Shown here: piece after piece, positions 39,918 through 49,589 of the stretch
Position numbering within the stretch: position 1 is the first letter of the stretch
Layout of the letters: each line of letters begins with the position of its first letter
NCBI RefSeq assembly: GCF_014229095.1
Contig: NZ_JAARZC010000001.1
Coordinates: 1,240,001-1,304,000, forward strand
Source: Listeria cossartiae subsp. cayugensis
Lineage (GTDB): Bacteria > Bacillota > Bacilli > Lactobacillales > Listeriaceae
Direction: 5' to 3'
DNA: 64,000 bases
Program-made: the position numbers and the translations under genes
Notes under the pieces: generated by a model
The model's input: the letters and a program-made list of their open reading frames with translations, nothing else
What the model was told of the DNA's origin: nothing
The model's database searches: none

Positions 39918-40853
39918 TTATTTAGTTGCGCAAATATGTTGTAGTTTTGCTGTCATTTCTTTAATTTCTTCTTCATTATGCAGTGTTGCGCCAGAAGCAA
40001 GCGGATGTCCACCGCCACCATATTCTTTGGCCAGTTCATTAATAACTGGACCTTTTGAACGTAAACGGGCTCTGAAAACCGGCCCTTCTTGGATGAACAT
40101 AATCCACGCCTTGATTCCCGCCACATTTTCAATGCAAGAAACTAGTGCGGAAGCGTCGCGCGGATTGACGTCAAACTCGTTTAAAAGTGTATCACTTAAA
40201 TAAACAGTTGCCGCGCCATTTTCATCCATCACAAAGTTTTGTAAAATGTAACCGGAGAGCTTCACGGTATTTTTAGGTAGCTCGTATAATTCCCGGTAAA
40301 GTGCCGGGCGGTCAAACGGAAATGTCACTAAATGCGCAGATAAGCGTAGCGTCTCTTCCGTTGTGCTCGGATACAAGAAACGTCCAGTATCTCCAACAAT
40401 TCCCGCATAAAGAAGTCGCGCCGCCGTTTCGTTCAAAATTAGTTCTTCGGAAAATGCTTCCCAAAAAGCGACAATCATTTCGCTACAAGAAGAAGCTGTC
40501 GTGTCAACCCAAAGCAAATCGCCATAAGCATCATCATTTGGATGGTGATCAATTTTAATTAACGCCTTACCTTGATTGAAACGTCCGTCTGAAACGCGCT
40601 CTTGATTAGCTGTGTCACATACAATTACTAGCGCGTCTTTATATGTTTCATCCGTTACTTCATCCACTACACCAAGAAATTGGAGCGATACTTCATCATT
40701 TCCAACCGAATACACCTTTTTCTCAGGAAAACTAGCTCGGATAATTTCCGCAAGCCCCATTTGCGAACCGTAAGCATCTGGATCCGGTCTCACATGTCGA
40801 TGCAAAATAATCGTTTCATATTGCTTTATTTGTTGTAAAATCTCACTTTTCAT
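39918..40853 (-). CDS. nrnA: NrnA-type DHH phosphoesterase (oligoribonuclease / pAp phosphatase)
   Basis: A 311-residue DHH/DHHA1 protein. Bacillus NrnA degrades nanoRNA and dephosphorylates pAp; related Listeria proteins may also affect linear dinucleotide turnover. Motif I RPDPDAYGS (22-30), motif II VCDTANQE, motif III IDHHPNDDAYG (about 98-108) and the DHHA1 signature GGGGHPLASGAT (about 280-291) are intact. The ATG at 40853 follows AGAGGCG; 14 more upstream in-frame residues overlap the preceding gene. Just downstream of the YtoI-like regulator. Confidence 0.93.
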   Translation of the reverse strand: MKSEILQQIKQYETIILHRHVRPDPDAYGSQMGLAEIIRASFPEKKVYSVGNDEVSLQFLGVVDEVTDETYKDALVIVCDTANQERVSDGRFNQGKALIKIDHHPNDDAYGDLLWVDTTASSCSEMIVAFWEAFSEELILNETAARLLYAGIVGDTGRFLYPSTTEETLRLSAHLVTFPFDRPALYRELYELPKNTVKLSGYILQNFVMDENGAATVYLSDTLLNEFDVNPRDASALVSCIENVAGIKAWIMFIQEGPVFRARLRSKGPVINELAKEYGGGGHPLASGATLHNEEEIKEMTAKLQHICATK

Positions 40854-40873
40854 TGTTTCGCCTCTGTTTCTTT

Positions 40874-42187
40874 TTAACGTTCCATCATTTGACAAGCAAC
40901 AATTGCTTTTCCGGTCAAAATTCCTTCTAAGTAAAGCTCGACATCTAACTTACCAGCTTTACGCCCCATTTCCAAAATCCGCGGTTTAATAACAATTGTC
41001 GCGTCCATTTGAACAGGTTTTAGAAAATACATCGTCACGTTTTCGATTGCCACATTCCGTTTTTTCATGGAAAATAGTTTTTGTTGTACGACTTCACAAA
41101 CCACTTGTGTAAAGACGCCATACGATAACGTACCTAACGAATTGGTCATTTGCGGACTTACTTTAAATTCATAATCTGCTTCTTCACCAGCATCCGCTTT
41201 TTCCGAAAGTTGATTCGCAATCGTGTCGTCAATCGTTTCACCGACTTGTGGTTGTTTTTGAATCATTTGCATCGATTTTAGAATATCCTGCCTGCTGACA
41301 ATTCCGATTAATGTTAAATCATCTTTCACGACCGGGATTACTTCAATACTTTCCCAAATCATCATATGTGCCACTGAAGCCACGCTCATTTTCGGACCAA
41401 CCGTCAATGGATTTTTCGTCATTACACGTTCAATCGAAATACTCGGATTTTTTTCTAAAATATCTTTACTCGTCACCATCCCAGTCAGTCGCATCGCCCG
41501 GTTAACAACAGGAAAACGGCTATGTCCGGTCGCTTCTTCCATTTTATGCCAATCTTCCACTTTATCAGACGTAGATAAAAAAGCAGTCGTTTCTAATGGC
41601 GTTAAAATATCCTCAACAAACACCACTTCTTTTTTAATCAATTGGTCATAAATCGCGCGGTTAATCATCGTTGCCACCGTAAACGTATCATACGAAGTCG
41701 ATAAAATTGGTAATTCTTTCTCATCCGCCAACTGTTTTACTTCGTCGTCCGTATCAAAGCCACCAGTAATCAGTACCGCAGCACCGCGTTTCAAAGCAAG
41801 TTCATGCGCACTCACCCGGTTCCCAACGATTAATAAGTTACCAGCATCTGTATAACGTTCCATCGCTTCCACAGTCATTGCACCAATCACGAACTTATTC
41901 AGCGATTTATATAACCCAGCGCGACCGCCGAGTACTTGCCCATCAATCATATTGACAATTTCAGCAAAAGTTAATTTTTCGATGCTATCTTTTTGTTTTC
42001 GCTCAATTCGAAGTGTCCCTACTCGTTTAATAGTAGAAACAAAACCAATAATTTCCGCGTCTTTAATTGCCCGATAAGCAGTTCCCTCACTTACAGACAA
42101 GTTTTTCGCGATTTTCCGCACAGATATTTTTTCTCCGACTGCAAGATTTTCAATGTATTTTAAAATCTGTTCATGTTTTGTGGCCAC
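40874..42187 (-). CDS. HTH-DRTGG-CBS-CBS-hotdog regulator (YtoI-like)
   Basis: A 437-residue multidomain protein. In order: a GntR-like winged helix (about 1-65, SVRKIAKNLSVSEGTAYRAI), a DRTGG domain (about 75-180), two CBS domains (about 185-310, typically binding adenine nucleotides), and a C-terminal hotdog thioesterase-like domain (about 320-437). I infer a ligand-sensing transcription factor; the ligand and targets are unknown. The GTG at 42187 is preferred because GGGTGA lies seven bases upstream; an ATG at 42202 is the alternative. It lies between ytkL and nrnA, as in Bacillus. Confidence 0.88.
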   Translation of the reverse strand: MATKHEQILKYIENLAVGEKISVRKIAKNLSVSEGTAYRAIKDAEIIGFVSTIKRVGTLRIERKQKDSIEKLTFAEIVNMIDGQVLGGRAGLYKSLNKFVIGAMTVEAMERYTDAGNLLIVGNRVSAHELALKRGAAVLITGGFDTDDEVKQLADEKELPILSTSYDTFTVATMINRAIYDQLIKKEVVFVEDILTPLETTAFLSTSDKVEDWHKMEEATGHSRFPVVNRAMRLTGMVTSKDILEKNPSISIERVMTKNPLTVGPKMSVASVAHMMIWESIEVIPVVKDDLTLIGIVSRQDILKSMQMIQKQPQVGETIDDTIANQLSEKADAGEEADYEFKVSPQMTNSLGTLSYGVFTQVVCEVVQQKLFSMKKRNVAIENVTMYFLKPVQMDATIVIKPRILEMGRKAGKLDVELYLEGILTGKAIVACQMMER

Positions 42188-42212
42188 GACTCGTTCACCC
42201 ATTCCTATTTTG

Positions 42213-42899
42213 TTAGATTTCGATACCTTCCCCAATTTCAAGTACTTTTCCAGCAATACCTTCATCAAGTGATGCAACAAATTGGTGTGCATCTTGCTCA
42301 ATTAATGGAAATGTATTGTAGTGCATTGGAATAACTAATTTTGCTTGTAAAAAGCGTGCTGCAATCGCCGCATCTTCCGGCCCCATGGTAAAATTATCCC
42401 CAATCGGTAAGAAGGCAACATCTAACGGATTTAATTCTCCAATTAATTTCATATCAGAAAATAAACCAGTATCCCCTGCAAAATAAATATTTTTACCTTC
42501 TATCGTAAATACAATCCCTGTTGGAAAACCAAGATTGATAATACGTCCATCACGAACAGTTTGCGAACCATGAAAAGCTTGCGTTAACTTCACTTGTCCA
42601 AAATCAAACTGTCTTTTCCCACCAATATGCATTGGCGCAATATTCTCCAGCCCATCCTCTACATCTAAAAACGAAGCCAAGTCCGAGTTACAAATAACAG
42701 TTGCTCCTGAATTTTTAGCGATTTCAACTGTATCACCGACATGATCATCATGCCCATGCGACAGAACGATAAAGTCCGGCATTTGCTCTTCTGCTTTTAA
42801 ATCACATTTCTTATTACCGGAAATAAATGGATCCACTAAAATAGTTGTATTCCCAGTGATAATTTTAATACAAGACTGACCATGAAATGAAATCTTCAT
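42213..42899 (-). CDS. UPF0173 metallo-beta-lactamase-fold hydrolase (YtkL-like)
   Basis: A 228-residue predicted cytosolic metal-dependent hydrolase. The metal site [11 protein letters not shown] (about 49-59), [23 protein letters not shown] and the final [11 protein letters not shown] are the family signatures. The substrate is unknown. It is divergent from pepQ and 25 bases ahead of the YtoI-like gene. Confidence 0.9.
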   Translation of the reverse strand: MKISFHGQSCIKIITGNTTILVDPFISGNKKCDLKAEEQMPDFIVLSHGHDDHVGDTVEIAKNSGATVICNSDLASFLDVEDGLENIAPMHIGGKRQFDFGQVKLTQAFHGSQTVRDGRIINLGFPTGIVFTIEGKNIYFAGDTGLFSDMKLIGELNPLDVAFLPIGDNFTMGPEDAAIAARFLQAKLVIPMHYNTFPLIEQDAHQFVASLDEGIAGKVLEIGEGIEI

Positions 42900-42971
42900 G
42901 TTAAAAAACTTCCTTCCCGATTCATTATTCTATGTGTATTATTGTACCACTATTATTATAAACTAATATAT

Positions 42972-42996
42972 AACACCTCGTAAACTAGGAGGTGTT
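42972..42996. repeat. Inverted repeat in the ytkL-pepQ divergent promoter region
   Basis: AACACCTC and GAGGTGTT form a perfect eight-base inverted repeat around a nine-base centre, between two divergent genes. It has no T-run on either strand. It may be an operator or an RNA hairpin near the ytkL 5' end. Confidence 0.5.
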
Positions 42997-43062
42997 TATT
43001 AGCAAAATATTTCCTTCGCATGTTATCATGATAGAGAAATCAATTGGAAAGAAGGTACAATA

Positions 43063-44160
43063 ATGGAAAAAAATATCGATGTCTTACAAAACTGGCTCAA
43101 AGACCAAGGTGCCGAAGTAGCATTTTTGACAGACCCAGAGAACATCGCTTACTTTTCAGGTTATCATAGCGAGCCGCATGAACGTGTACTTGGCTTAGCT
43201 GTTTTCCCTGATAGCGAACCATTTCTATTTACACCAGCTCTCGAAGTAGAAGATGTACGTGGCGGCGACTGGACGCATCCCGCTTACGGATACAACGATA
43301 CAGAAAACCCATTTACAATTATTGCAGAAGAAATCAAAAAACGCGTCGCAAACCCAAGCAAATTTGCGATTGAGAAAAAACATATGAGCGTGGATCGCTA
43401 CGAACAATTAGTCGGACTATTCTCCGGCAGCTCTTTCATTCCGATTGAACATAAAATCGAACAAATTCGTCTAATTAAAACGGAAGCAGAACTAACCATT
43501 TTAAAAGAAGCAGCTTTATTGGCTGATTACGCGGTTCAAGTTGGCGTAAACGAAATCGCAGAAGGCAAAACCGAAGCAGAAATCGTAGCCAAAATCGAAT
43601 ACGAAATGAAGAAAAAAGGCGTCACAGCCATGTCATTCGATAGCATGGTACTTACTGGTAAAAACGGTGCCCTGCCTCATGGTACACCTGGCGAAACAAA
43701 AATTAAAAAAGGCGATTTAGTTTTATTCGATTTAGGCGTTGTCCATAAAGGCTATTGCTCTGACATTACGCGTACCGTTGCTTTCGGCGACATTTCTGCT
43801 GAACAGAAAAAAATTTATGATACGGTTTTAGAAGCACAAATTACTGCCGTTGAAAAAGTTAAAGCTGGTGTGAAAGCGAGCGAAATCGATTTAACTGCGA
43901 GAAACATTATTCGCGAAGCTGGTTATGGTGATTATTTCCCACATCGTCTCGGTCATGGGCTCGGTGCTAGTGTCCACGAATTCCCTTCTATTACAGAAAC
44001 AAACCATATGGAACTTCAAGAAAATATGGTATTTACGATTGAACCAGGTATTTATGTTCCAGGTGTTGCTGGCGTTCGAATTGAAGATGACCTTGTTGTC
44101 ACCAAAGATGGCGTACAAGTATTAACCGAATTCCCAAAAACATTACAAGTAATCAACTAA
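43063..44160 (+). CDS. pepQ: Xaa-Pro dipeptidase / M24 aminopeptidase
   Basis: A 365-residue M24B peptidase that cleaves dipeptides or peptides with proline at the second position. An N-terminal creatinase-like domain (1-130) precedes the pita-bread fold. Metal ligands are visible: two Asp in LFDLGVVHKGYCSDITRT, His in HRLGHGLG, Glu in TIEPGIY and Glu in GVRIEDD. GAAGGT precedes the ATG. One of the few plus-strand genes; its terminator is shared with convergent ald. Confidence 0.93.
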   Translation: MEKNIDVLQNWLKDQGAEVAFLTDPENIAYFSGYHSEPHERVLGLAVFPDSEPFLFTPALEVEDVRGGDWTHPAYGYNDTENPFTIIAEEIKKRVANPSKFAIEKKHMSVDRYEQLVGLFSGSSFIPIEHKIEQIRLIKTEAELTILKEAALLADYAVQVGVNEIAEGKTEAEIVAKIEYEMKKKGVTAMSFDSMVLTGKNGALPHGTPGETKIKKGDLVLFDLGVVHKGYCSDITRTVAFGDISAEQKKIYDTVLEAQITAVEKVKAGVKASEIDLTARNIIREAGYGDYFPHRLGHGLGASVHEFPSITETNHMELQENMVFTIEPGIYVPGVAGVRIEDDLVVTKDGVQVLTEFPKTLQVIN

Positions 44161-44164
44161 TAAG

Positions 44165-44198
44165 AAAAGCGAACTCTCCTCGGGAAAGTTCGCTTTTT
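44165..44198. terminator. Bidirectional terminator between pepQ and ald
   Basis: AAAAGCGAACT pairs with AGTTCGCTTTT around a short loop, giving an A-run/T-run structure that works for both convergent genes. Confidence 0.85.
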
Positions 44199-44200
44199 AT

Positions 44201-45313
44201 TTAAATTAATTCTTTACTATCTGTATAAGCCAAACCAAGAGAATCTGCTACAGCTTTATACGTAATATGACCTTGGTACGTATTTAAACCGCGAAGTAAG
44301 AATGGGTCTTTTTTCACTGCCGCTTCTAAGCCTTCATTAGCCAGTTTTAATCCGAAAGGTAATGTAGCATTTGTTAGAGCGAGCGTAGATGTCCGCGGCA
44401 CTGCTCCCGGCATATTAGCAACGGCATAATGCAACACGCCATATTTTTCATATGTTGGATCGTCATGAGTCGAAACATGATCCGTTGTTTCAAAAATCCC
44501 GCCTTGGTCAATCGCAATATCGACAAGAACGGAGCCCGGAATCATTTGTTTGATTACATGCTCTTTCACTAATTTTGGTGCTTTTGCCCCAGGAATTAAA
44601 ACAGCTCCAATTACTAAATCAGCTTTCTTCACGGCGGTTTCAATATTAAAATCGTTCGACATTAACGTTTGTACTTGGTTACCAAAAATATCATCAAGTT
44701 CGCGCAACCGTTTTAAATTCATATCAAGAATAGTCACGTTCGCTCCAAGTCCGACAGCAATTTTGGCTGCATTTGTTCCAGCAATTCCGCCGCCGATAAT
44801 AACAACCTCACTTTTTTCTACACCAGGTACACCACCAAGAAGTACGCCCATCCCACCATTTGTTCTTTGTAAAAATTGAGCGCCAATCTGTGCGGCCATT
44901 CGCCCAGCAACTTCACTCATCGGTGAAAGTAGCGGTAACGTGCGGTCTGCAAGTTCTACAGTTTCATACGCGACACTATTTACTTTACTTTGAAGCAAAG
45001 CCTTTGCAAGCGTTGGTTCATTGGCTAAATGCAAATAAGTGAAAAGTAATAAGCCTTCTTTAAAATAGTTATACTCTGATGCAATCGGTTCTTTTACTTT
45101 TACAACCATATCTACATCCCAAGCTTCTTTAGCTGTCTCCACAATAGTTGCCCCTGCTTCCACAAAATCAGCGTCTTGATAATTAGAGCCAATGCCCGCA
45201 TCTTTTTCCACGTATACAGTATGACCTGCATTTACATAAGAAAAAACACTTGCCGGGGTCATCGCCACCCTATTCTCGTTATTTTTTATTTCTTTTGGTA
45301 CGCCGACTAACAT
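44201..45313 (-). CDS. ald: Alanine dehydrogenase
   Basis: A 370-residue NAD-dependent enzyme interconverting L-alanine with pyruvate and ammonia. The N-terminus [20 protein letters not shown], the pyruvate-binding loop [12 protein letters not shown], the catalytic His in [10 protein letters not shown] (about residue 96), and the NAD fold [14 protein letters not shown] (about 170-183) are all typical. Promoter elements upstream are not obvious. Alone in its transcript. Confidence 0.97.
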   Translation of the reverse strand: MLVGVPKEIKNNENRVAMTPASVFSYVNAGHTVYVEKDAGIGSNYQDADFVEAGATIVETAKEAWDVDMVVKVKEPIASEYNYFKEGLLLFTYLHLANEPTLAKALLQSKVNSVAYETVELADRTLPLLSPMSEVAGRMAAQIGAQFLQRTNGGMGVLLGGVPGVEKSEVVIIGGGIAGTNAAKIAVGLGANVTILDMNLKRLRELDDIFGNQVQTLMSNDFNIETAVKKADLVIGAVLIPGAKAPKLVKEHVIKQMIPGSVLVDIAIDQGGIFETTDHVSTHDDPTYEKYGVLHYAVANMPGAVPRTSTLALTNATLPFGLKLANEGLEAAVKKDPFLLRGLNTYQGHITYKAVADSLGLAYTDSKELI

Positions 45314-45483
45314 CTAAATCACTCTCCTTGACATAGGTATAATAGACTATAAAAGATTTTCCACACCCCCATGCTAACACAATATACCTAAGTTGTAAAA
45401 AATTAACTAACTTAAATTCCAACAAATGAATGGGTGAAAATACATACAAAATCTGCTAATAATTAATTTATTTTTCATTTTAT

Positions 45484-45508
45484 GGTTCTTTTAGGAAAAA
45501 GAGGGTAA
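45484..45508 (+). promoter_or_regulatory. SigB-type promoter upstream of usp
   Basis: GGTTCT (45484-45489) and GGGTAA (45503-45508) are spaced by 13 bases, matching the general-stress SigB pattern (GGTTTA-N13-15-GGGTAT) at four and five of six positions. The expected start is about 40 bases before the usp ATG. Confidence 0.55.
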
Positions 45509-45553
45509 AATATAAGTATAGAAAATACATATATTTTGATTGGAGGAATTATT

Positions 45554-46018
45554 ATGTTACAACAATACGAAAGAGTTTTAGTAGCAGTTGATGGATCCAA
45601 AGAGGCAGAAAGAGCTTTCCAAAAAGCAATTCAAGTGGCTAACCGTAATGATGCGGCGCTCGGTCTTGTTCATGTTATTGATACACGCGCTTTCTCATCT
45701 GTAGCCAATTACGATACAAGTATGGCAGACAAAGCTACCGAATATGCGGACGAATTACTTAGTGGCTATAAAGAAGATGCTTTAAAAGCAGGTGTCACAA
45801 AAGTTGAAAGCTATATCGAATACGGTTCACCAAAAACAGCTATTACAAAAGAAGCAGCCAAAGCATTCCAAGCTGATTTAATCATGTGTGGAGCTACTGG
45901 GCTTAACGCAGTGGAACGTCTACTTATTGGTAGTGTATCTGAATATATTATTCGCCACTCCCCTTGCGACGTGCTTGTCGTACGTAATGATGTTCCTGAT
46001 TATAAAGAAGAAAAATAA
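45554..46018 (+). CDS. Universal stress protein UspA family
   Basis: A 154-residue cytosolic Usp. The ATP-binding signature G-2x-G-9x-GS is present as GATGLNAVERLLIGS (about 117-131), so this is an ATP-binding type. VAVDGSKEAERA marks the N-terminal strand-helix. The ATG at 45554 has TGGAGGA; an upstream TTG overlaps that site. A SigB-like promoter precedes it, in line with stress induction of Usp genes in Listeria. Convergent with ackA. Confidence 0.93.
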   Translation: MLQQYERVLVAVDGSKEAERAFQKAIQVANRNDAALGLVHVIDTRAFSSVANYDTSMADKATEYADELLSGYKEDALKAGVTKVESYIEYGSPKTAITKEAAKAFQADLIMCGATGLNAVERLLIGSVSEYIIRHSPCDVLVVRNDVPDYKEEK

Positions 46019-46024
46019 CTATAG

Positions 46025-46060
46025 AAAAAGGCTAGCTCTTTCATAAGAGCTAGCCTTTTT
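46025..46060. terminator. Bidirectional terminator between usp and ackA
   Basis: AAAAAGGCTAGCTCTT pairs perfectly with AAGAGCTAGCCTTTTT around a four-base loop between two convergent genes. Confidence 0.9.
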
Positions 46061-46068
46061 TATCGTTT

Positions 46069-47286
46069 TTAGCGACTTTGTTTGATTGTTTCTACATCAC
46101 GAGCAATCATTAATTCTTCGTTTGTAGGGATGATGATAACTTTTACTGGAGAGTGAGGATAGTTAAGGAATCTTTCTTCTCCGCGCACTTGATTAAGTGC
46201 TGGATCCCAGTATACGCCCATGAATTCAAGTCCACGAAGTACTTTTTCACGAATGTAAGAACTATTTTCACCAATACCAGCTGTGAAGATAATTGCATCT
46301 ACACCGTTCATGCGAGCTGCATAAGAACCGATGTATTTATGGATACGGTCAACGAATACTTGAAGTGCAAGTTCTGCGCGGTCGTTTCCTTTTGCTGCTT
46401 CATCTTCTAAATCACGAAGATCGCTTGAAATACCAGATACACCAAGCATACCGGATTCTTTGTTCAATACGTCAAGTACTTGTTCTGCTGTTTTGTCAGT
46501 TTTTTCCATGATGAATGGAATAAGCGCTGGGTCAATGTTACCAGAACGAGTTCCCATAGAAACACCAGCTAGTGGAGTGAATCCCATAGAAGTATCCATT
46601 GATTTTCCGCCTTCGATAGCAGCAATACTAGCGCCATTACCAAGGTGACAAGTTAGTAAACGTAACTCTTCTACAGGACGTCCTAGAAGTTCTGCAGCGC
46701 GTTCGGATACATATTTGTGACTTGTACCGTGGAAACCATATTTACGGATACCATAGTCTTCATAGTAGCTGTAAGGCAAGCTGTAAAGATAGCTTGCTGG
46801 TGGCATTGTTTGGTGGAAAGCTGTATCGAAAACAGCCACCGAAACAACGTCCGGTAAAATTTTGCGGAATGCTTTAATACCAGTAACGTTCGCTGGGTTA
46901 TGAAGCGGCGCAAGTTCAGATAACGCTTCAATATCTTTAATTACTTGGTCATCAATATAAACGGATTCAGGGAATTTTTCTCCACCGTGTACTACACGAT
47001 GACCAATTCCAGTGATTTCATCGTAAGAACCGATAACTTTGTGGTTAATTAATTTTTCAAGTAACATTTGAACAGCAATTTCATGGTCAGGAATATCAAT
47101 AATTTCTTTGATTTTTTCTCCGTCTACAGTAATTGTGAAAATAGAATCTTTCAAACCAATTCTTTCTACAATCCCTGCTGTGATAACACGTTCAGATGGC
47201 ATATCGTATAATTGGAATTTCAGTGAAGAACTTCCGGCGTTAATTGCAATCGTTTTTTCCATTTTATTTTTGTCAATTCCTTCCAT
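46069..47286 (-). CDS. ackA: Acetate kinase
   Basis: A 405-residue (or 397) ASKHA kinase converting acetyl phosphate and ADP to acetate and ATP. Signatures: [13 protein letters not shown] near the N-terminus, GHRVVHGGE (about 96-104), [11 protein letters not shown]-like [12 protein letters not shown] and the catalytic Arg/Asp region [10 protein letters not shown]. The ATG at 47286 forms TAATG with the ytxK stop and has AGAGG eight bases upstream. The family usually starts at the second ATG (47262), which lacks a well-placed Shine-Dalgarno. Overflow metabolism, linked to pykA. Confidence 0.96.
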   Translation of the reverse strand: MEGIDKNKMEKTIAINAGSSSLKFQLYDMPSERVITAGIVERIGLKDSIFTITVDGEKIKEIIDIPDHEIAVQMLLEKLINHKVIGSYDEITGIGHRVVHGGEKFPESVYIDDQVIKDIEALSELAPLHNPANVTGIKAFRKILPDVVSVAVFDTAFHQTMPPASYLYSLPYSYYEDYGIRKYGFHGTSHKYVSERAAELLGRPVEELRLLTCHLGNGASIAAIEGGKSMDTSMGFTPLAGVSMGTRSGNIDPALIPFIMEKTDKTAEQVLDVLNKESGMLGVSGISSDLRDLEDEAAKGNDRAELALQVFVDRIHKYIGSYAARMNGVDAIIFTAGIGENSSYIREKVLRGLEFMGVYWDPALNQVRGEERFLNYPHSPVKVIIIPTNEELMIARDVETIKQSR

Positions 47287-48284
47287 TATTGTTTCCTCTT
47301 GAACCAGTTCTCTATTTCAGCTAAAATCGGCGCGGTTACGCTTGGATCTGTTAGCGAAGAGAGATTGGCCAGTAAAACTTCTTTTGGCGGCTTTACATTT
47401 ACATCCGCTTTTTGTAAAATCAAGATGCTTTTTCGTGCTTGTTCAGTCTTAAACAGCGTCTCGGGTAATTTAATAATCCCCTCGATATGACCGTTTTTCT
47501 TGATAAACTTGTCCACCTTAGCAAAGTCACTAGTCCCAAACATTGCGTCAGGTACCAAGAAGAATAAATATCCTCCTGGTTTTGTGTAGCGCATTCCTTG
47601 TTCGATAAACAAGAAATGTGCAAATGAATGCCCTTCTTCACGGCAAAGTTCAAATGTTTTTGCATTTTCATCATCCGGATAATAACCAACTGGCAAATCA
47701 CTAATTACGACATCTACAGGATCTACTAATAAATTAGCCAGACCATCTTGATGAAGTAACGTCATTTTTTGTCGCTGTAAATCCGCACCTACTAATGCAA
47801 GCGAAATAAGCAAATCATCTACATCCACACCACTCGCATGAACTTCCACATCGCCTTTTAATTCTAGTTGATTAATCACTGTCGTTAAAAGGTTCGCTGT
47901 GCCACAGGCTGGATCCAAAATAGAAACATTTTTCTTCTTTTGAATCACTTTTTCAAGTAAATACGCCACAATAAATCCGATGGAATCTGGTGTCATTTGG
48001 TGATTCACTTGAATACCATGTTTCATGCCTTTTAGTAGTGCTAATTGAAGACCTTTGCGGATTTCTTCATTTGAGAAATTCTCAAGTTCGATACTTTCGT
48101 AAGACGCTTGTAATTTCAATTGTTTTTCAGAAGACAACTCTTCTTTTTGTAAAACTTCTTTTTGAAACAGATTTTCTCCTGTTTCATAAACCGCTTCCAA
48201 ATAGCTTATTTCAAGCTCGTTTTGCAAGATAATAGCTGTATTATCAAGCACTTGAAATAATTCTTGCGTTGCTTCATTTGCCAA
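47286..48284 (-). CDS. Class I SAM-dependent methyltransferase (YtxK-like)
   Basis: A 332-residue protein with a helical N-terminus (1-95) and an N6-adenine methylase-type SAM fold: [13 protein letters not shown] (about 122-134) is motif I and [12 protein letters not shown] holds a DLPVGYY in place of the usual NPPY, so the catalytic tetrad is D/N-altered. The target is unknown. A TTG at 48284 is chosen with GAGG eight bases upstream. ackA follows with overlapping stop/start, as ytxK-ackA in Bacillus. Confidence 0.88.
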   Translation of the reverse strand: MANEATQELFQVLDNTAIILQNELEISYLEAVYETGENLFQKEVLQKEELSSEKQLKLQASYESIELENFSNEEIRKGLQLALLKGMKHGIQVNHQMTPDSIGFIVAYLLEKVIQKKKNVSILDPACGTANLLTTVINQLELKGDVEVHASGVDVDDLLISLALVGADLQRQKMTLLHQDGLANLLVDPVDVVISDLPVGYYPDDENAKTFELCREEGHSFAHFLFIEQGMRYTKPGGYLFFLVPDAMFGTSDFAKVDKFIKKNGHIEGIIKLPETLFKTEQARKSILILQKADVNVKPPKEVLLANLSSLTDPSVTAPILAEIENWFKRKQ

Positions 48285-48326
48285 AAGTAACACCTCGAAT
48301 TTTTATCATTACTAACACCACCAAAC

Positions 48327-48332
48327 ATTATA
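48327..48332 (-). promoter_or_regulatory. -10 element upstream of ytxK-ackA
   Basis: A perfect TATAAT on the minus strand lies about 45 bases before the ytxK start. The -35 region (TTTCAC/CTTTCA) is weak, and I found no convincing cre site here. Confidence 0.45.
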
Positions 48333-48436
48333 CAGTATTTCTAAAGAATGTGAAAGGATTTTCTGTAGTAAAAGATGAAATTCCCATTGGAAATAGTTAA
48401 TTATAATTAGTACAGTTTATTTTTAGTAGTAATACA

Positions 48437-48470
48437 GAAAAAAGCCCTCCTATTTAAAGGAAGGCTTTTA
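48437..48470 (-). terminator. Intrinsic terminator of tpx
   Basis: AAAAGCCTTCC pairs with GGAGGGCTTTT (small mismatch) around an eight-base loop and ends in a T-run on the minus strand. Confidence 0.7.
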
Positions 48471-48474
48471 AGAT

Positions 48475-48972
48475 TCATGCTTTTTTCGCGGCTTCAATTG
48501 CGGCTTCATAATTTGGATGATTGCTGCCTTCTGGAACTACTTCCGCATAGACAATCTCTCCTGCTGCGTTGACAACAAACACGGAACGCGCTAGCAAGCG
48601 AAGTTCTTTCATAATGACACCGTATGCTTCTCCAAAAGAAAGATTACGGTGATCAGATAAAGTAATCGCATTTGGTAAACCTTCTGCTGCACACCATTTC
48701 TTTTGTGCAAATGGTAAATCAACGGAGATAGTTAAGACAACCGTGTTATCTAAATTGCTTGCTTCTTCATTAAATTTACGCGTTTGTGTGGAACAAACAC
48801 TTGTATCAATGGAAGGAACAACGCTGATAAGTCTCACTTTCCCGTCATAATCGTGCAAAGTTACTTCTTCTAAATCTCTATTAACCACAGTGAAATTTGG
48901 CGCTTTGTCGCCTACTTTTCTTTCCGTGCCTACAAGTGTAACTGGATTATGTTTAAATGTTACTTGAGTCAT
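48475..48972 (-). CDS. tpx: Thiol peroxidase (atypical 2-Cys peroxiredoxin)
   Basis: A 165-residue Tpx that reduces hydroperoxides using thioredoxin. The peroxidatic cysteine is C60 in [16 protein letters not shown] and the resolving cysteine is C94 in [10 protein letters not shown]. Length is typical. AAAGGAGG precedes the ATG. It is alone in its transcript, with terminators on both sides suggested. Confidence 0.97.
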   Translation of the reverse strand: MTQVTFKHNPVTLVGTERKVGDKAPNFTVVNRDLEEVTLHDYDGKVRLISVVPSIDTSVCSTQTRKFNEEASNLDNTVVLTISVDLPFAQKKWCAAEGLPNAITLSDHRNLSFGEAYGVIMKELRLLARSVFVVNAAGEIVYAEVVPEGSNHPNYEAAIEAAKKA

Positions 48973-49033
48973 TTTTTCTTCCTCCTTTAAATGGACGCTT
49001 CTATTCCATTTTAAAGAAGAAGTGAACTATAAG

Positions 49034-49570
49034 CTATTTTTTTGCTCCATATACCCATTTTTCGTCTAGTTCTAAGTAGCCCATGTGTACGACAGAGGTT
49101 GCTTCAAAAAAGTCAGCAATTCCTTGTTTGTTTGGCGTAAAAGCGCAAACAACGTATAAGGGCCAAACTGTTTTTAACACAAAGCGCATCGCACCTTCTC
49201 GAAATAATACATTAAGCCATGTTAATTTCTTGCCATTTAATTTGATAACACGAAGACCGAATAACATTTTTCCTAATGTTTGCCCGAAAAATTTCGTTAA
49301 TAGCACAAAATATGTTAGAAAAATGATTGTTGTAATTACCCAATAAAAGGTAAAGAAACTGTTATCCATCCCTATGCCAGCAATGCGTAAAATCGGATTT
49401 ATAAGAATTCCCTTTAAGGCTGCTATCGCAATTAAATCGACTAAATAAGCTAAAAATCGAATCCAAAATCCCGCGAAATATTGTTTAGGAATGGCTTCTG
49501 TTTTCGGGATAGGTGGCTCATAATGATAGACTTGGCGTTTATTCTCAAAAGCGACATTTTCATGTGTCAT
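49034..49570 (-). CDS. RDD family membrane protein (YteJ-like)
   Basis: A 178-residue protein with three to four membrane segments. The RDD signature appears as GFWIRFLAYLVDLIAI (about 34-49), with R and two D-like positions, and GQTLGKMLFGLRVI later. RDD proteins are poorly characterised, some acting as Na+/H+ antiporters. The ATG at 49570 follows GGAGAGG; an upstream ATG overlaps sppA. It is in operon with sppA (19-base gap), as yteJ-sppA in Bacillus. Confidence 0.88.
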   Translation of the reverse strand: MTHENVAFENKRQVYHYEPPIPKTEAIPKQYFAGFWIRFLAYLVDLIAIAALKGILINPILRIAGIGMDNSFFTFYWVITTIIFLTYFVLLTKFFGQTLGKMLFGLRVIKLNGKKLTWLNVLFREGAMRFVLKTVWPLYVVCAFTPNKQGIADFFEATSVVHMGYLELDEKWVYGAKK

Positions 49571-49589
49571 TTGCGCCTCTCCTCTCACA

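Noticed and set aside
48345-48365. Possible cre site upstream of ytxK-ackA (GTGAAAGGATTTTCT)
   Set aside because: It lacks the central CG of the cre consensus.
48394-48415. AT-rich palindrome TAATTATAATTA upstream of ytxK, considered as a PerR or Fur box
   Set aside because: It does not fit the 7-1-7 spacing well, and such AT-rich palindromes are common by chance here.
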